Source of the DNA: SIG299 sp964632165
GTDB lineage: Bacteria; Bacillota; Clostridia; Lachnospirales; Lachnospiraceae
Assembly: GCA_964632165.1 (NCBI GenBank)
Contig: CAZWCZ010000011.1
Span: 1-51,723, forward strand
Length of the DNA: 51,723 bases
Reading direction: 5' to 3'
This document shows, piece by piece, positions 33,743 through 42,431 of this stretch; the stretch's first letter is position 1, and each line of letters begins with the position of its first letter. The notes beneath the pieces are model-generated. The model saw only the letters and a program-made list of their open reading frames with translations, was not told the origin of the DNA and ran no database searches. The position numbers were made by a program, and so were the translations under genes.

Positions 33743-34246
33743 ATGAAGAATACAAAGAAAAGTTTAAATAGAAATAAAAAATGGGCAGTGGCAGCAGGCG
33801 GAGCAGTTGTGGTTATTGCTGCAGTTGTTTTATTTATGATGCTGTCCTCAAAAGATCCTCTTTATGGGACATATCAGTCCGGGAAAGTTCTTTATCTGAC
33901 ACGGCTGAATGATGTAGGAGAGGAATTGTATGAAAAGAGCATTGGAGAGCTGACGATATCAGAAGGAGAATTTTTTTATTGGTATCAGGGACTTAAACAG
34001 ACGGTGGAACACCCGAGGTATGATACCAGAGAAGCAACGGAAGAAGAGTGTGCTTTGATCCGCGGAGCCATGGAAGATGCGCTTTCCATGGAGGGGGCAA
34101 AAAAGATCCACTATATTCAGTTGTCTACCGGGAAGAACAGCGAGTATCTTCTGGTGGAATTTGAAGATGTTCTCTGGTTTGTACGGTATTACGTTGTAAA
34201 CGGGAAAATGGATGTCTGGCATGTGATCGAATTTTCCAAAGAATAA
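33743..34246 (+). CDS. Unrecognised membrane-anchored or exported protein
   Basis: A 167-residue protein with a basic N-terminus and one hydrophobic segment (about 14-36), followed by a soluble domain outside (about 40-167) with DPLYGTYQSGKVLYLTRL near its start and several Tyr/Trp-rich strands (FFYWYQGLKQTV, VLWFVRYYVV). No family recognised; the domain might be beta-rich. The start follows AAAGGAG. It has its own promoter and a terminator shared with the DUF885 gene. Confidence 0.65.
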   Translation: MKNTKKSLNRNKKWAVAAGGAVVVIAAVVLFMMLSSKDPLYGTYQSGKVLYLTRLNDVGEELYEKSIGELTISEGEFFYWYQGLKQTVEHPRYDTREATEEECALIRGAMEDALSMEGAKKIHYIQLSTGKNSEYLLVEFEDVLWFVRYYVVNGKMDVWHVIEFSKE

Positions 34247-34261
34247 AAAGAAAAAAAGAAA

Positions 34262-34324
34262 GAAGTCCTTTTTTGCCTCTATTGGAGTAAGAGCATCCAT
34301 GGAGGACAAAAAAGGGCTTTTTTG
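34262..34324 (+). terminator. Terminator between convergent genes
   Basis: GTCCTTTTTTG (34265-34275) and CAAAAAAGGGC (34307-34317) pair with one G-T, with a loop of about 30 bases and T-run after. The loop is long, so efficiency may be modest. Confidence 0.65.
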
Positions 34325-34365
34325 TTTATTTGTCCGGTAAATGCATCGGATCGTGCGCCGTCAGA

Positions 34366-36111
34366 TCAGAAAAGCAGTTCTCTCAATTGAGAAAAAGGCA
34401 TCGGGCCGCTTTCAAGAAGAAAGGAATGAAACCGGTAGTCGCTGTAATCTTTTTCCCAAAGTTCCCGCGCGGTCTCTTTCAGCTCCATAAATTCCAGAAA
34501 TCCGACAGCATACGGAAGGTAGGCTGCAGGCTCAGAAAGGAGCGTCTGATAGATCAGAAAGGAAGTTTCCTTTGGAAAACCGTATACGGCAAGAAGAGAG
34601 GACAATTCTTCCGGAGTATAGCCGTCATAATGGATGCAGATGTCGGACAAGGCATAAAGGCAGAGGGAGGCCGTGTGGTTTGCCTGAAGGAAAGCGGCAA
34701 GGGAATCGGAAAATCCACAGTAAAGGTAGGAATAATTTTCCACATAGGTAGCCCAGCCTTCTGCATATCCGGTTGGCGTAAGAAGATAGCGTAAAGGATG
34801 GATGTCGGAAGAAAGTGCGGAAACCGTCTGATACAGATGTCCGGGATAACCTTCGTGTATCATTGTCGGGAACAGGGCATCTGCATCATAGACAGGATTC
34901 GGATTGATGTAGATGACGTTTGACTCATAAGAATCAAGAGGAGGAGTCAGATACATGGCAGGACTTACGTGATCCTGCAGAGACTCCGGAATGTATTTAA
35001 TGATGCAGCTTCCGCAGTCGATATAGGGAAAATCTTCTTTGGAAGAAGAAATAATATAAGAAAGAATGGATTCCGGATCAGTTTCCGGAAACGACGGAGA
35101 AAGCGCCTGGGTGTAGAGGGAGGAATCAGCAGCAAGCAGGGAGGCCATGGTAAGGCATGCGGTATCAACGGCATCAGTTAAAAGCTGCTTTAACTCCGGA
35201 ACGGTTTTGTCGGAACCTGTAGTCATGTTTGCAAGATGAGAATAATATTCTTTGCCGCCGTTTAAGTAACAGAGACCGTAAGGATTTGTGCCGCTGCCGA
35301 GGCATTCGCTCAAAGTATCGGCAAGGAGTTCGTAAGCAGGGAACACGGAAGAAAATAAGGCATTGCGGTTCTGAAGGATATAGTCCGTCTTTTTTGCGAT
35401 GGAAAGTGGAAGTGTTTCCAGACGTTCTTCGAAGGTGCTGATCAGAAAATTGTGGTCGGGGTCTTTTACGAAATCCAGACACTGCAGGATGATTTCATTT
35501 GCGGTAGTATCATCCATAAAGAATCCGAGGCGGCTTTTTTCCTGTTCAAATGCAGCGATTTCTTTAAAAAAATCATAGGTTTCGGAGAGGAGAGAAAGAT
35601 AGGAGATAATGTCGGATTCTTCCTCAAAACGATATTCTGCGAGAAGAATAGGCAGCTGCGCCTGAAATCCGGTCACGGGGCCGAGCAGTTCGGAAAGATA
35701 AGGGGAGGAGTCATCTGCCATCAGAAGGTTCAGATGACGTTCTAAGGCGTGATAAGTTTTTTGCTCTTCTTCGGACAGGGAGTCTGTGGAATAAGACAGG
35801 AGCTGCGTATAGAGGGATTCGGCATCATTGCCTGATTCTTCGGTATTGAAAACGGAACCGAAGCCGGCCGGCGGTTCTGAGATGCCGTAGGCGGCAGGAG
35901 AAGAAAGGGAGTAATGGAGAGAGATCGTGTCGGCAGAGACTTCTTCACAAAAGATGTCCATTGCAAATTGGGAAAAGACAGGAGTAGGAGACGGGATATC
36001 CGTGATATAAGAATTTTCCGGCGGAGTGATGCCGGAAGATACCGTGCATCCGGCAAAGAGAAGCAGGGAGGAGAAAAGGAGAGAGAGGAGCAGGCGAGGA
36101 CAGGATTTCAT
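34366..36111 (-). CDS. DUF885 family lipoprotein (putative metallopeptidase)
   Basis: A 581-residue lipoprotein with signal ending in the lipobox LFAGC. The large helical DUF885 domain carries MIHEGYPGHLYQTV near residue 415, with HExxH-like geometry that suggests a zinc peptidase; a PTGYAEGWATYVENYSY segment follows and holds a further likely ligand Glu. The reaction and substrate of the family remain unestablished. It has AAAGGAA seven bases before the start and stands alone between two convergent or divergent neighbours. Confidence 0.88.
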   Translation of the reverse strand: MKSCPRLLLSLLFSSLLLFAGCTVSSGITPPENSYITDIPSPTPVFSQFAMDIFCEEVSADTISLHYSLSSPAAYGISEPPAGFGSVFNTEESGNDAESLYTQLLSYSTDSLSEEEQKTYHALERHLNLLMADDSSPYLSELLGPVTGFQAQLPILLAEYRFEEESDIISYLSLLSETYDFFKEIAAFEQEKSRLGFFMDDTTANEIILQCLDFVKDPDHNFLISTFEERLETLPLSIAKKTDYILQNRNALFSSVFPAYELLADTLSECLGSGTNPYGLCYLNGGKEYYSHLANMTTGSDKTVPELKQLLTDAVDTACLTMASLLAADSSLYTQALSPSFPETDPESILSYIISSSKEDFPYIDCGSCIIKYIPESLQDHVSPAMYLTPPLDSYESNVIYINPNPVYDADALFPTMIHEGYPGHLYQTVSALSSDIHPLRYLLTPTGYAEGWATYVENYSYLYCGFSDSLAAFLQANHTASLCLYALSDICIHYDGYTPEELSSLLAVYGFPKETSFLIYQTLLSEPAAYLPYAVGFLEFMELKETARELWEKDYSDYRFHSFLLESGPMPFSQLRELLF

Positions 36112-36213
36112 AAAAAAGATTCCTTTTTGTTGATTCTGTTATTTATATGAAAAGGGGAAAATGTTTTATGAGTCACACAGAAAAAAAGTTATAAAACCCG
36201 GGAGAAATAGAGG

Positions 36214-36242
36214 TTGTTGAATAAAGACGAATGTGGTAGAAT
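36214..36242 (+). promoter_or_regulatory. Promoter of the Cys-repeat surface protein gene
   Basis: TTGTTG (36214-36219) and TAGAAT (36237-36242) with 17 bases between; divergent with the DUF885 gene. Confidence 0.65.
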
Positions 36243-36286
36243 ATGTGCGATGGAGGAAAAACTCTGTATAGGAGGATGAAAGAAAG

Positions 36287-37078
36287 ATGAAACGATGGAA
36301 AAAAGCAGTGGCTGCTCTGGGCGGCCTGGCAATAGTATGTCAGATGACAATGACGGTACCGGTATATGCGGATGATGTCAGTCAATGTGAAGAACACGTA
36401 TATGATTATGACTGTGACACGATCTGTAATATCTGCGGATATGAAAGAACGGCAAGCCATACATATGACAGTTATGCGACAAATTATAACACGCATTGGA
36501 AGGTATGTGAGTGCGGAGCAAAACTCGCGGCAGAAAACCATGTATATGATGACGAAACGGACCTGACCTGCAATGTCTGCGGATATGTCAGACATTTAGA
36601 GCATTCGTATACGATCGCAGGTGCAGACAGGGAGTACCATTGGACGGAGTGTGAATGCGGAGAAACGACGGAAAAGGAAGCTCATTCGTTTACGCAGAAT
36701 TTTAATGAAACATGGCATTGGCTGGAATGCAGCTGTGGAAGCATGGTAGATTATGGCAGTCACGTCTGGGGCGAAGGAAGTACGGACAACGGTGTCACAA
36801 CATATACCTGTTCTATCTGCGGAGCGCAGAAGACAGAGGGGACTCCGACGGATGCGGGAACGGAACAGCCGTCCGGCGGAGACGAAACTCCGGGAGATGG
36901 AAACGAAAATGGAAGCGGAGCCGAAGCAAAAGGAAATAAGCTGGCAGCCGGCTTGTTTGCTGCCATCGGAATTGTTGTTCTCATCTGGGGAGGAGCAGTT
37001 GCAGGATTTTTTGTTTATCGAAAAAGACAGAATACTGCAAAAGAGACGCTGAAAGAAAACGTAAAAGATACTTTATAA
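36287..37078 (+). CDS. Cys-repeat surface protein with C-terminal membrane anchor
   Basis: A 263-residue exported protein. After a signal peptide (about 5-28) come alternating CxxCGY and CECG modules spaced by HxY motifs: CNICGYERTASHTYD, CECGAKLAAENHVYD, CNVCGYVRHLEHSY, CECGETTEKEAHSF, CSCGSMVD, CSICGAQKT. A Gly/Pro/Asp-rich linker precedes a membrane segment (about 222-245) and a basic tail. The module style matches those in the 5.1-kb surface protein and the GH3 tail. The Cys pairs could bind zinc or form disulfides; function unknown. malQ follows 60 bases downstream. Confidence 0.78.
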   Translation: MKRWKKAVAALGGLAIVCQMTMTVPVYADDVSQCEEHVYDYDCDTICNICGYERTASHTYDSYATNYNTHWKVCECGAKLAAENHVYDDETDLTCNVCGYVRHLEHSYTIAGADREYHWTECECGETTEKEAHSFTQNFNETWHWLECSCGSMVDYGSHVWGEGSTDNGVTTYTCSICGAQKTEGTPTDAGTEQPSGGDETPGDGNENGSGAEAKGNKLAAGLFAAIGIVVLIWGGAVAGFFVYRKRQNTAKETLKENVKDTL

Positions 37079-37137
37079 GCCGGATCCTTTGTCATTGATG
37101 CGAATAAAGTGATGCGAAACAGAAACAAGGGAAAGGT

Positions 37138-38652
37138 ATGGTAAGAAACATGGGCACAAACAGCGTGAAAGAATTAAGACGCGGTGCAGGTCTGCTATTG
37201 CCGATCAGCAGCCTGCCAAGCCCTTACGGGATCGGTACATTAGGAAAAGAAGCCTATCGGTTTGCGGATTTTGTAAAGGAAACAGGGGGGAGCTACTGGC
37301 AGGTGCTCCCGATTGGTCCTACCAGTTACGGAGACAGTCCGTATCAGTCTTTTTCTGCATTTGCAGGCAATCCTTACTTTATTGATCTGGATCTGCTGGC
37401 AGAAGAGGGACTGCTTTTAACGGAAGAGATCACGGAAAGAGACTGGGGTGCAGAAGCATCGGAAGCAGATTATGAGAAGCTGTATGAAAACCGGTTTGAT
37501 GTTTTGCGGCTGGCATATGGAAGAAGCCGGCATAGAGAAGAGGAAGAATACAGGACATTTGAAAAAGAGAATGCTTATTGGCTGCAGGATTACAGTCTGT
37601 ATATGGCACTGAAAGGCGAATTTGAGAACCGTGCATGGACGGATTGGGAGGATGATATCCGTCTGCGCCGTCCGGAGGCGGTCATCCGATATCAAAAGAA
37701 ACTGGAAAGGGAAATTGGCTTCTGGAAGTTTTGCCAGTACAAATTTGATGAGCAGTGGAAAAAGCTGAAGGTATATACAGAAAAACTCGGAATTGAAATG
37801 ATCGGAGACATTCCTCTGTATGTTGCCATGGACAGTGCGGACGTATGGGCACACAGTGATCTGTTCGAACTGGATGAAGATTTAAGACAGATCAATATCG
37901 CCGGAGTTCCGCCGGATCTGTTTTCTGAGACCGGACAGCGCTGGGGAAATCCGTTATACCGCTGGGATGTCATGGAAAAGGACGGATTTTCCTGGTGGAA
38001 GGAACGGATGAAATTTTGTGCCTGCCATTACGATGTGATCAGGATCGATCATTTTATCGGTATTGTAAATTATTATTCTATTCCGGCTTCCTGTCCGACC
38101 GCACTGGAAGGTGAGTGGAAAAAGGGTCCGGGGAAAAAGCTGACGGACATGATCAATCAGACGATCGGAGATAAGAAGATCATTGCCGAAGATCTGGGGA
38201 TTTTAACTCCTCCGGTGATCAGGCTGATACGCGAAAACGGATATCCTGGGATGAAAATCCTTGGTTTTGCACTGGATGCAGATCCTGGAAACGCATATCT
38301 TCCGCATAATTATACAACGGATAATTCGATTGTTTATCTGGGCACACACGATAATGAGACGTTGGTCGGCGCACTTCTTTCACTTACTCCGGAACAGACA
38401 GAGCGTCTGGTGGAGTATTATGATGCGAGAAATCCGTATGACCTTGCACGTGCTATGATCAAGCGTGCTTATGCGGTTAACTGCCGGGTAGCGATCTTTC
38501 AGGTGCAGGATCTGCTGTATCTTGATAACAGTGCCCGCATGAATTTTCCGTCTTCACTTGGCGGCAACTGGAAGTGGAGAATGAAAGCGGAGCAGTATGA
38601 AAAGATAGATGCCGCTTATTATAAGAAGCTTGCAAAATTATATTACAGATAA
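37138..38652 (+). CDS. malQ: 4-alpha-glucanotransferase (amylomaltase)
   Basis: A 504-residue GH77 enzyme that transfers alpha-1,4-glucan segments in maltodextrin or glycogen metabolism. It has the GH77 pattern GAGLLLPISSLPSPYGIGTLG, YWQVLPIGPTSYGDSPYQ, the nucleophile Asp in VIRIDHFIGI, the acid/base Glu in IIAEDLGILTPPV, and GTHDNETLVGAL. Full length for the short bacterial form. The start follows AAGGGAAAGG. No other glycogen genes are visible, so its pathway partner must lie elsewhere. Confidence 0.97.
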   Translation: MVRNMGTNSVKELRRGAGLLLPISSLPSPYGIGTLGKEAYRFADFVKETGGSYWQVLPIGPTSYGDSPYQSFSAFAGNPYFIDLDLLAEEGLLLTEEITERDWGAEASEADYEKLYENRFDVLRLAYGRSRHREEEEYRTFEKENAYWLQDYSLYMALKGEFENRAWTDWEDDIRLRRPEAVIRYQKKLEREIGFWKFCQYKFDEQWKKLKVYTEKLGIEMIGDIPLYVAMDSADVWAHSDLFELDEDLRQINIAGVPPDLFSETGQRWGNPLYRWDVMEKDGFSWWKERMKFCACHYDVIRIDHFIGIVNYYSIPASCPTALEGEWKKGPGKKLTDMINQTIGDKKIIAEDLGILTPPVIRLIRENGYPGMKILGFALDADPGNAYLPHNYTTDNSIVYLGTHDNETLVGALLSLTPEQTERLVEYYDARNPYDLARAMIKRAYAVNCRVAIFQVQDLLYLDNSARMNFPSSLGGNWKWRMKAEQYEKIDAAYYKKLAKLYYR

Positions 38653-38661
38653 CATAACAGG

Positions 38662-38711
38662 AAAATGCTGTGGGGCAGCGAAGAAGAGAAAGCTGCTTCA
38701 CAGCATTTTTT
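38662..38711 (+). terminator. Terminator after malQ
   Basis: AAAATGCTGTG and CACAGCATTTT form an 11-bp stem with a nested GGCAGC/GCTGC hairpin and six T. It is shared with the convergent small gene. Confidence 0.92.
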
Positions 38712-38726
38712 GCATGAAAGGAAGTA

Positions 38727-38939
38727 TTATTTTCCTGCTTCCGCGGCTTTGAGCTGTTTCATCAGGTATTGGTACCGGTCCTGAATAGAGTTGATGCGAT
38801 AAATGCTGCTGCTGACCAGATCGGGGTCAACAACATTTTCAAAGAGGGAGTATGCTGCGTCCAGTTCCTGACGTGCTGCAATGATCTCCTGCACTAAAAT
38901 GTCTTTTGCCGTTGTTTTTTTCTTTTTTGAGAATGTCAT
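38727..38939 (-). CDS. YaaL-like small protein (DUF2508)
   Basis: A 70-residue, charged, helical protein (KDILVQEIIAARQELDAAYSLFENV...) fitting the DUF2508/YaaL family. In Bacillus yaaL lies immediately before bofA; here the two are also neighbours but divergently transcribed. A single start is preceded by AAGGGAGG. Its biochemical role is unknown. Confidence 0.75.
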   Translation of the reverse strand: MTFSKKKKTTAKDILVQEIIAARQELDAAYSLFENVVDPDLVSSSIYRINSIQDRYQYLMKQLKAAEAGK

Positions 38940-39046
38940 GGTAGGCCTCCCTTTTTTGCTTTGTTACAAGTATAGTCCGAACGGATTTGTTTTATACATA
39001 AAAAAATGTCTCCCGGAATATGATAGAAGTACAAGGAGGTATGGGT

Positions 39047-39253
39047 ATGAAACGGTGGACAGGAATCTTGGCGGATGCAGTATTTCGGGGTGTATTGGGG
39101 CTGGTCGTATTTTATGTTTTGCAGCAGCTCTGTACGGCAAACGGACTTTTTGTTTTTGCGGGGATCAACCTGCTGAGTTTTTTAACGGTAGCGGTACTTG
39201 GGATTCCGGGTTTCCTGCTTGTTTTAAGTGTGGGACTGATTCATTTTTGGTAA
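39047..39253 (+). CDS. bofA: BofA family protein (pro-sigma-K processing inhibitor-like)
   Basis: A 68-residue membrane protein with two hydrophobic segments. NLLSFLTVAVLGIPGFLLVLSVGL matches the BofA C-terminal signature in sections NLLSFLTVAVLG and IPGFLLV. In Bacillus, BofA restrains the SpoIVFB protease during sporulation. I start at 39047 because AAGGAGG (39033-39039) is seven bases away; the ATG at 39041 is too close. It supports a sporulating lineage, although BofA also exists in poor sporulators. Confidence 0.78.
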   Translation: MKRWTGILADAVFRGVLGLVVFYVLQQLCTANGLFVFAGINLLSFLTVAVLGIPGFLLVLSVGLIHFW

Positions 39254-39410
39254 AACCGGTTATAAGAAGTGCATAAAAAAAGAAACTTTTTTTGAACAGT
39301 ATGCTGAAAATATTTTTTTAAAATATCGGAGAAAATGAGCGCAAAAGTCACAAAGACAGGGGTGTTTTTTTGTGAAAACCTCTGAACTTAAAAAAGTTTC
39401 GAAAATTGCG

Positions 39411-39440
39411 TTGACAAAGTAAGAAAAAAGACGCTATTAT
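39411..39440 (+). promoter_or_regulatory. Promoter of the tad operon
   Basis: TTGACA (39411-39416) and TATTAT (39435-39440) with 18 bases between, giving a leader of about 115 bases. Confidence 0.7.
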
Positions 39441-39462
39441 CTAAGCAAGATTTCTAGTACGA

Positions 39463-39480
39463 TTCCGGATGTCTCCGGAA
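39463..39480 (+). other. Hairpin in the tad leader
   Basis: TTCCGGA and TCCGGAA form a perfect 7-bp stem with a 4-base loop. No T-run follows. It could stabilise the leader or bind a regulator. Confidence 0.5.
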
Positions 39481-39564
39481 AGAAATTTCTATTTTCAAAT
39501 TTTATTCTTATGTTTCAAAATGATTCCCAAAGAAAGGAAATCAAACAGAAGGAGAGGTGAGGAC

Positions 39565-40446
39565 TTGGAGCAGGTCATCGGAATTTTCGATGGACAAGCT
39601 GAGTACGCAAAGAAGCTGGTAAAGTACATAAACGAAAATAAGGAGCTGGGATGCTTTGCTGTCAGTTTGGATAGGAAAGAAGACGTGCTTTCTTTTTGTG
39701 AACGAAAAAAGCTTTCTGCCCTGATCCTGGGCAGTGCATCGGCAGAAGAGGAACTTCCGGAAAACGAGCTGCCTTCCGGATTTCCGGTGTGGCATCTGAC
39801 GGAAGAGAAAGAAGATGGGGAATGGAGCCTGTTCCGTTACCAGAAAGCGGGAGAAATGCTTCGCCCTGTAGCAGCAGCATTGCAGAACAGGCAGATCGGA
39901 CGCATGAGCGAACTGTTTACGGTTTTTTCTCCGGAGAGTAACTGCCTGGCAGAAGAGTATGCGGTTTTCCTGGCAGGGCAGCTTGCAGAAAAAGGGAGAA
40001 CATTGCTGCTTTTCTGGGATCCGTTTTGCGTGCTCGGACACAGAACGGAGCAGGAGGAGCTTCCTACGCTGAGTGAACTTTTGTATTACATCAGAAGGGA
40101 TACCGCACAGGCAAAGATACTGTTTTCTGAGATCCAAAAGAAAAAGGGGACAGAATATTTTGGAGGAGCAGATTTTGCAACGGATCTGTGGCAGTATTCT
40201 GCAGAGGAAATGGAAAAACTCCTGCAGTTTTGCAAAAGCTATGGAGCATACGAACACATAGTGGTTCTGGCCGGGGTGTTTCATGAAGGGATCCTGTCTG
40301 TGATGCGTCGGAGCAGCCATGTGGTTCTGGTTTCTTCAAAGACGGAGAAAGGAGAACAGAGGAGACAGGAGTTTTTCCGCCAGATGAAATATGCAGGGGA
40401 ACAGGAGATCCTGTCCGCTCTTTTAGAAACGGACGGTGTGAGATGA
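39565..40446 (+). CDS. TadZ/CpaE-like pilus protein with degenerate ATPase domain
   Basis: A 293-residue protein read from a TTG start at 39565, chosen because GGAGAGG (39551-39557) lies seven bases upstream; the upstream in-frame ATG has no such site. The N-terminal part resembles a receiver-like domain (IGIFDGQAEYAKKLVKYINE, ALILGSA). The C-terminal part has the ParA/MinD-like fold order (TVFSPESNC, ILSVMRRSSHVVLVSS) but no Walker A GK[TS]. TadZ localises Tad pilus machines at the pole; the loss of the P-loop implies a non-catalytic scaffold. The next gene overlaps by four bases. Confidence 0.7.
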   Translation: MEQVIGIFDGQAEYAKKLVKYINENKELGCFAVSLDRKEDVLSFCERKKLSALILGSASAEEELPENELPSGFPVWHLTEEKEDGEWSLFRYQKAGEMLRPVAAALQNRQIGRMSELFTVFSPESNCLAEEYAVFLAGQLAEKGRTLLLFWDPFCVLGHRTEQEELPTLSELLYYIRRDTAQAKILFSEIQKKKGTEYFGGADFATDLWQYSAEEMEKLLQFCKSYGAYEHIVVLAGVFHEGILSVMRRSSHVVLVSSKTEKGEQRRQEFFRQMKYAGEQEILSALLETDGVR

Positions 40447-41657
40447 AAGAACTGAAGAAGCGGCTGCGGAAAGAAATTACAGAATCGTTTGATTACTCCG
40501 GAGAAGTTACGGAGGAAGAACTGTATGCAAAAATTGATTCGGTGATCGTCAGAGAGGCAAAGGAAAGTTTTCTGACGTTGGAAAAGAAAGAGTGGCTGAG
40601 AAAAGAACTGTATGCGTCCATCCGGGGGCTGGATATACTAGAAGAACTTTTGGAGCGGGAGGATATTACGGAGATCATGATCAACGGTCCGGATCATATT
40701 TTTATTGAGCGGAAAGGGAATATGTACCGGGCAGAGCAGACTTTTGAGTCGAAAGAAAAGCTGGAAGATATCGTTCAGCAGATCGCAGCCACGGCAAATC
40801 GGACGGTAAACGAAGCAAATCCGATCTTGGATGCCAGATGGAAAGACGGGTCGCGGGTAAATGTCATTTTGTCACCGGTTGCATTAGAGGGTCCGGCGGT
40901 TACAATAAGAAAATTTGCAAAGGAACCGTTTACGATGGATCGTCTTGTGGAATTTGGTACATTGACAAAGGAAGCGGCAGATTTTCTCGGGAGGATGGTA
41001 GAGGCAAAGTACAACATTTTTATCAGTGGCGGAACAGGTTCCGGGAAAACAACATTTCTGAATGCCCTGACCGGATTTATCCCGGGAGGGGAACGTATTG
41101 TCACGATAGAAGATGCTGCCGAGCTGAAAGTGAGCGGTATAGAGAATCTCGTAAGGCTGGAAGTCAGAAACCGGACGGAGGATGGATGCAGGGAAATCTC
41201 CATCCGTGACCTGATACGGACTTCTCTGCGTATGCGGCCGGACAGAATTATCGTAGGAGAAGTGAGGGGAGCAGAAACCATTGATATGCTGCAGGCAATG
41301 AATACCGGACATGACGGCTCTTTGTCAACAGGACACGGAAATTCTGTTTCGGATATGTTGGACCGGTTGGAAACGATGGTATTGCTCGGAGCGGACATCC
41401 CTCTTCTTGCCGTAAGAAAGCAGATTGCATCTGCGATAGACATCATGGTGCATTTGGGACGGATCAAAGGCGGCAGACGATGTGTGCTTGAAATTGCAGA
41501 AATCCTCGGATGCCGGGATGGAGAAATAGAGAAAAATCCATTGTTTTTATTTACGGAAGAGATAAAAGAGGACGGAACCGTGTCAGGGGAACTGAAACGG
41601 ACGGCATCGGATCTGATTCGGCAGAAAAAGCTGCTGCGCACCGGAAAGAAAGGATGA
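40443..41657 (+). CDS. tadA: TadA/CpaF pilus assembly ATPase
   Basis: A 404-residue secretion ATPase of the CpaF/TadA family that powers Flp/type IVb pilus assembly. It has the N-terminal ITEIMINGPDHIFIERKG, the Walker A motif ISGGTGSGKTTFLN (about residues 196-209), a Walker B-like DRIIVGEVRG and the His box TGHDGSLSTGHGN. Its start overlaps the upstream stop (ATGA), implying translational coupling. It is the best-preserved gene of the locus. Confidence 0.94.
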   Translation: MKELKKRLRKEITESFDYSGEVTEEELYAKIDSVIVREAKESFLTLEKKEWLRKELYASIRGLDILEELLEREDITEIMINGPDHIFIERKGNMYRAEQTFESKEKLEDIVQQIAATANRTVNEANPILDARWKDGSRVNVILSPVALEGPAVTIRKFAKEPFTMDRLVEFGTLTKEAADFLGRMVEAKYNIFISGGTGSGKTTFLNALTGFIPGGERIVTIEDAAELKVSGIENLVRLEVRNRTEDGCREISIRDLIRTSLRMRPDRIIVGEVRGAETIDMLQAMNTGHDGSLSTGHGNSVSDMLDRLETMVLLGADIPLLAVRKQIASAIDIMVHLGRIKGGRRCVLEIAEILGCRDGEIEKNPLFLFTEEIKEDGTVSGELKRTASDLIRQKKLLRTGKKG

Positions 41658-41663
41658 AGCGGA

Positions 41664-42419
41664 TTGAAAAAGAAAAAAAGAGAAGGACGCAGGCGGGAAA
41701 CGTGGAAAGAGTGGGGAATTGTTTTTGGAAGGGCTGTCGGGAAAACGATCATTACCATGTGGAGTTTTTTTGACTTCTCCGTCTGCTCTTTGGGACTTTT
41801 GATTTTTTTGCCGGTGGACATCAGGAGTTATATAAAGCAAAGGAGAAAAGAAAAAGTATGGCAGCTAAATCTTGCGTTTAAGGATGCACTGCTCTATTTC
41901 CGTACAGCACTTTTAGCAGGGTATTCGCCGGAGAAAAGTATGGCAGAGACAGGAACTGCGTTGGAGAAGATGTATCCAAAAGGGGATCGGATCTGTCTGG
42001 AATTTCGAAGGATGACGGCAAAAATGGAAATGGGAAGCAGCTTGGAAGATGTGTGGCTGGAGTTCGGAGAAAGAAGCTGTTCTGATGACATCCGTCAATT
42101 CGCGGCAGTTTTGGCTACGGTAAAGAGAACCGGAGGAGATCTTGGAAGTGTGATCCGGCAGAGCGGAGAACTTTTGCAGAAGAAGATCGAATTGCGGAGA
42201 GAGCTGAATACGGTGCTTGCTGCAAAAGAAGCCGAATTTCGCCTGATGAGCATGTTCCCTTATGGGATCCTCCTTTATATGAAGTGCTTTGCACCATCCA
42301 TGAGTGAAAGCCTGTATCATAATACATTCGGGATCGGATTTATGTGGACGGTGTACCTGGTATATATGGGGATACAGAGGATCGGGAAGAGAATGATAGA
42401 AACGGAACTTTCCGGATAA
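41664..42419 (+). CDS. tadB: TadB-like inner-membrane pilus platform protein
   Basis: A 251-residue protein with a T2SSF-type domain: hydrophobic segments at about 31-50 and 198-235 with the cytoplasmic region containing ALLAGYSPEKSMAETGTAL and FAAVLATVKRTGGDLGSVI. Together with TadC it forms the platform in the membrane. The TTG start is six bases after the tadA stop and preceded by AAAGGA. N-terminal KKKKREGRRR is strongly basic. Confidence 0.85.
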   Translation: MKKKKREGRRRETWKEWGIVFGRAVGKTIITMWSFFDFSVCSLGLLIFLPVDIRSYIKQRRKEKVWQLNLAFKDALLYFRTALLAGYSPEKSMAETGTALEKMYPKGDRICLEFRRMTAKMEMGSSLEDVWLEFGERSCSDDIRQFAAVLATVKRTGGDLGSVIRQSGELLQKKIELRRELNTVLAAKEAEFRLMSMFPYGILLYMKCFAPSMSESLYHNTFGIGFMWTVYLVYMGIQRIGKRMIETELSG

Positions 42420-42431
42420 GGGACGGAAACT

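Noticed and set aside
39001..39046. Upstream ATG at 39020 for bofA
   Set aside because: The strong AAGGAGG lies downstream of it and points to 39047.
40775..41821. Minus-strand 348-residue frame opposite tadA
   Set aside because: It is an antisense shadow of a well-recognised gene with Ser-rich composition and no ribosome binding site.
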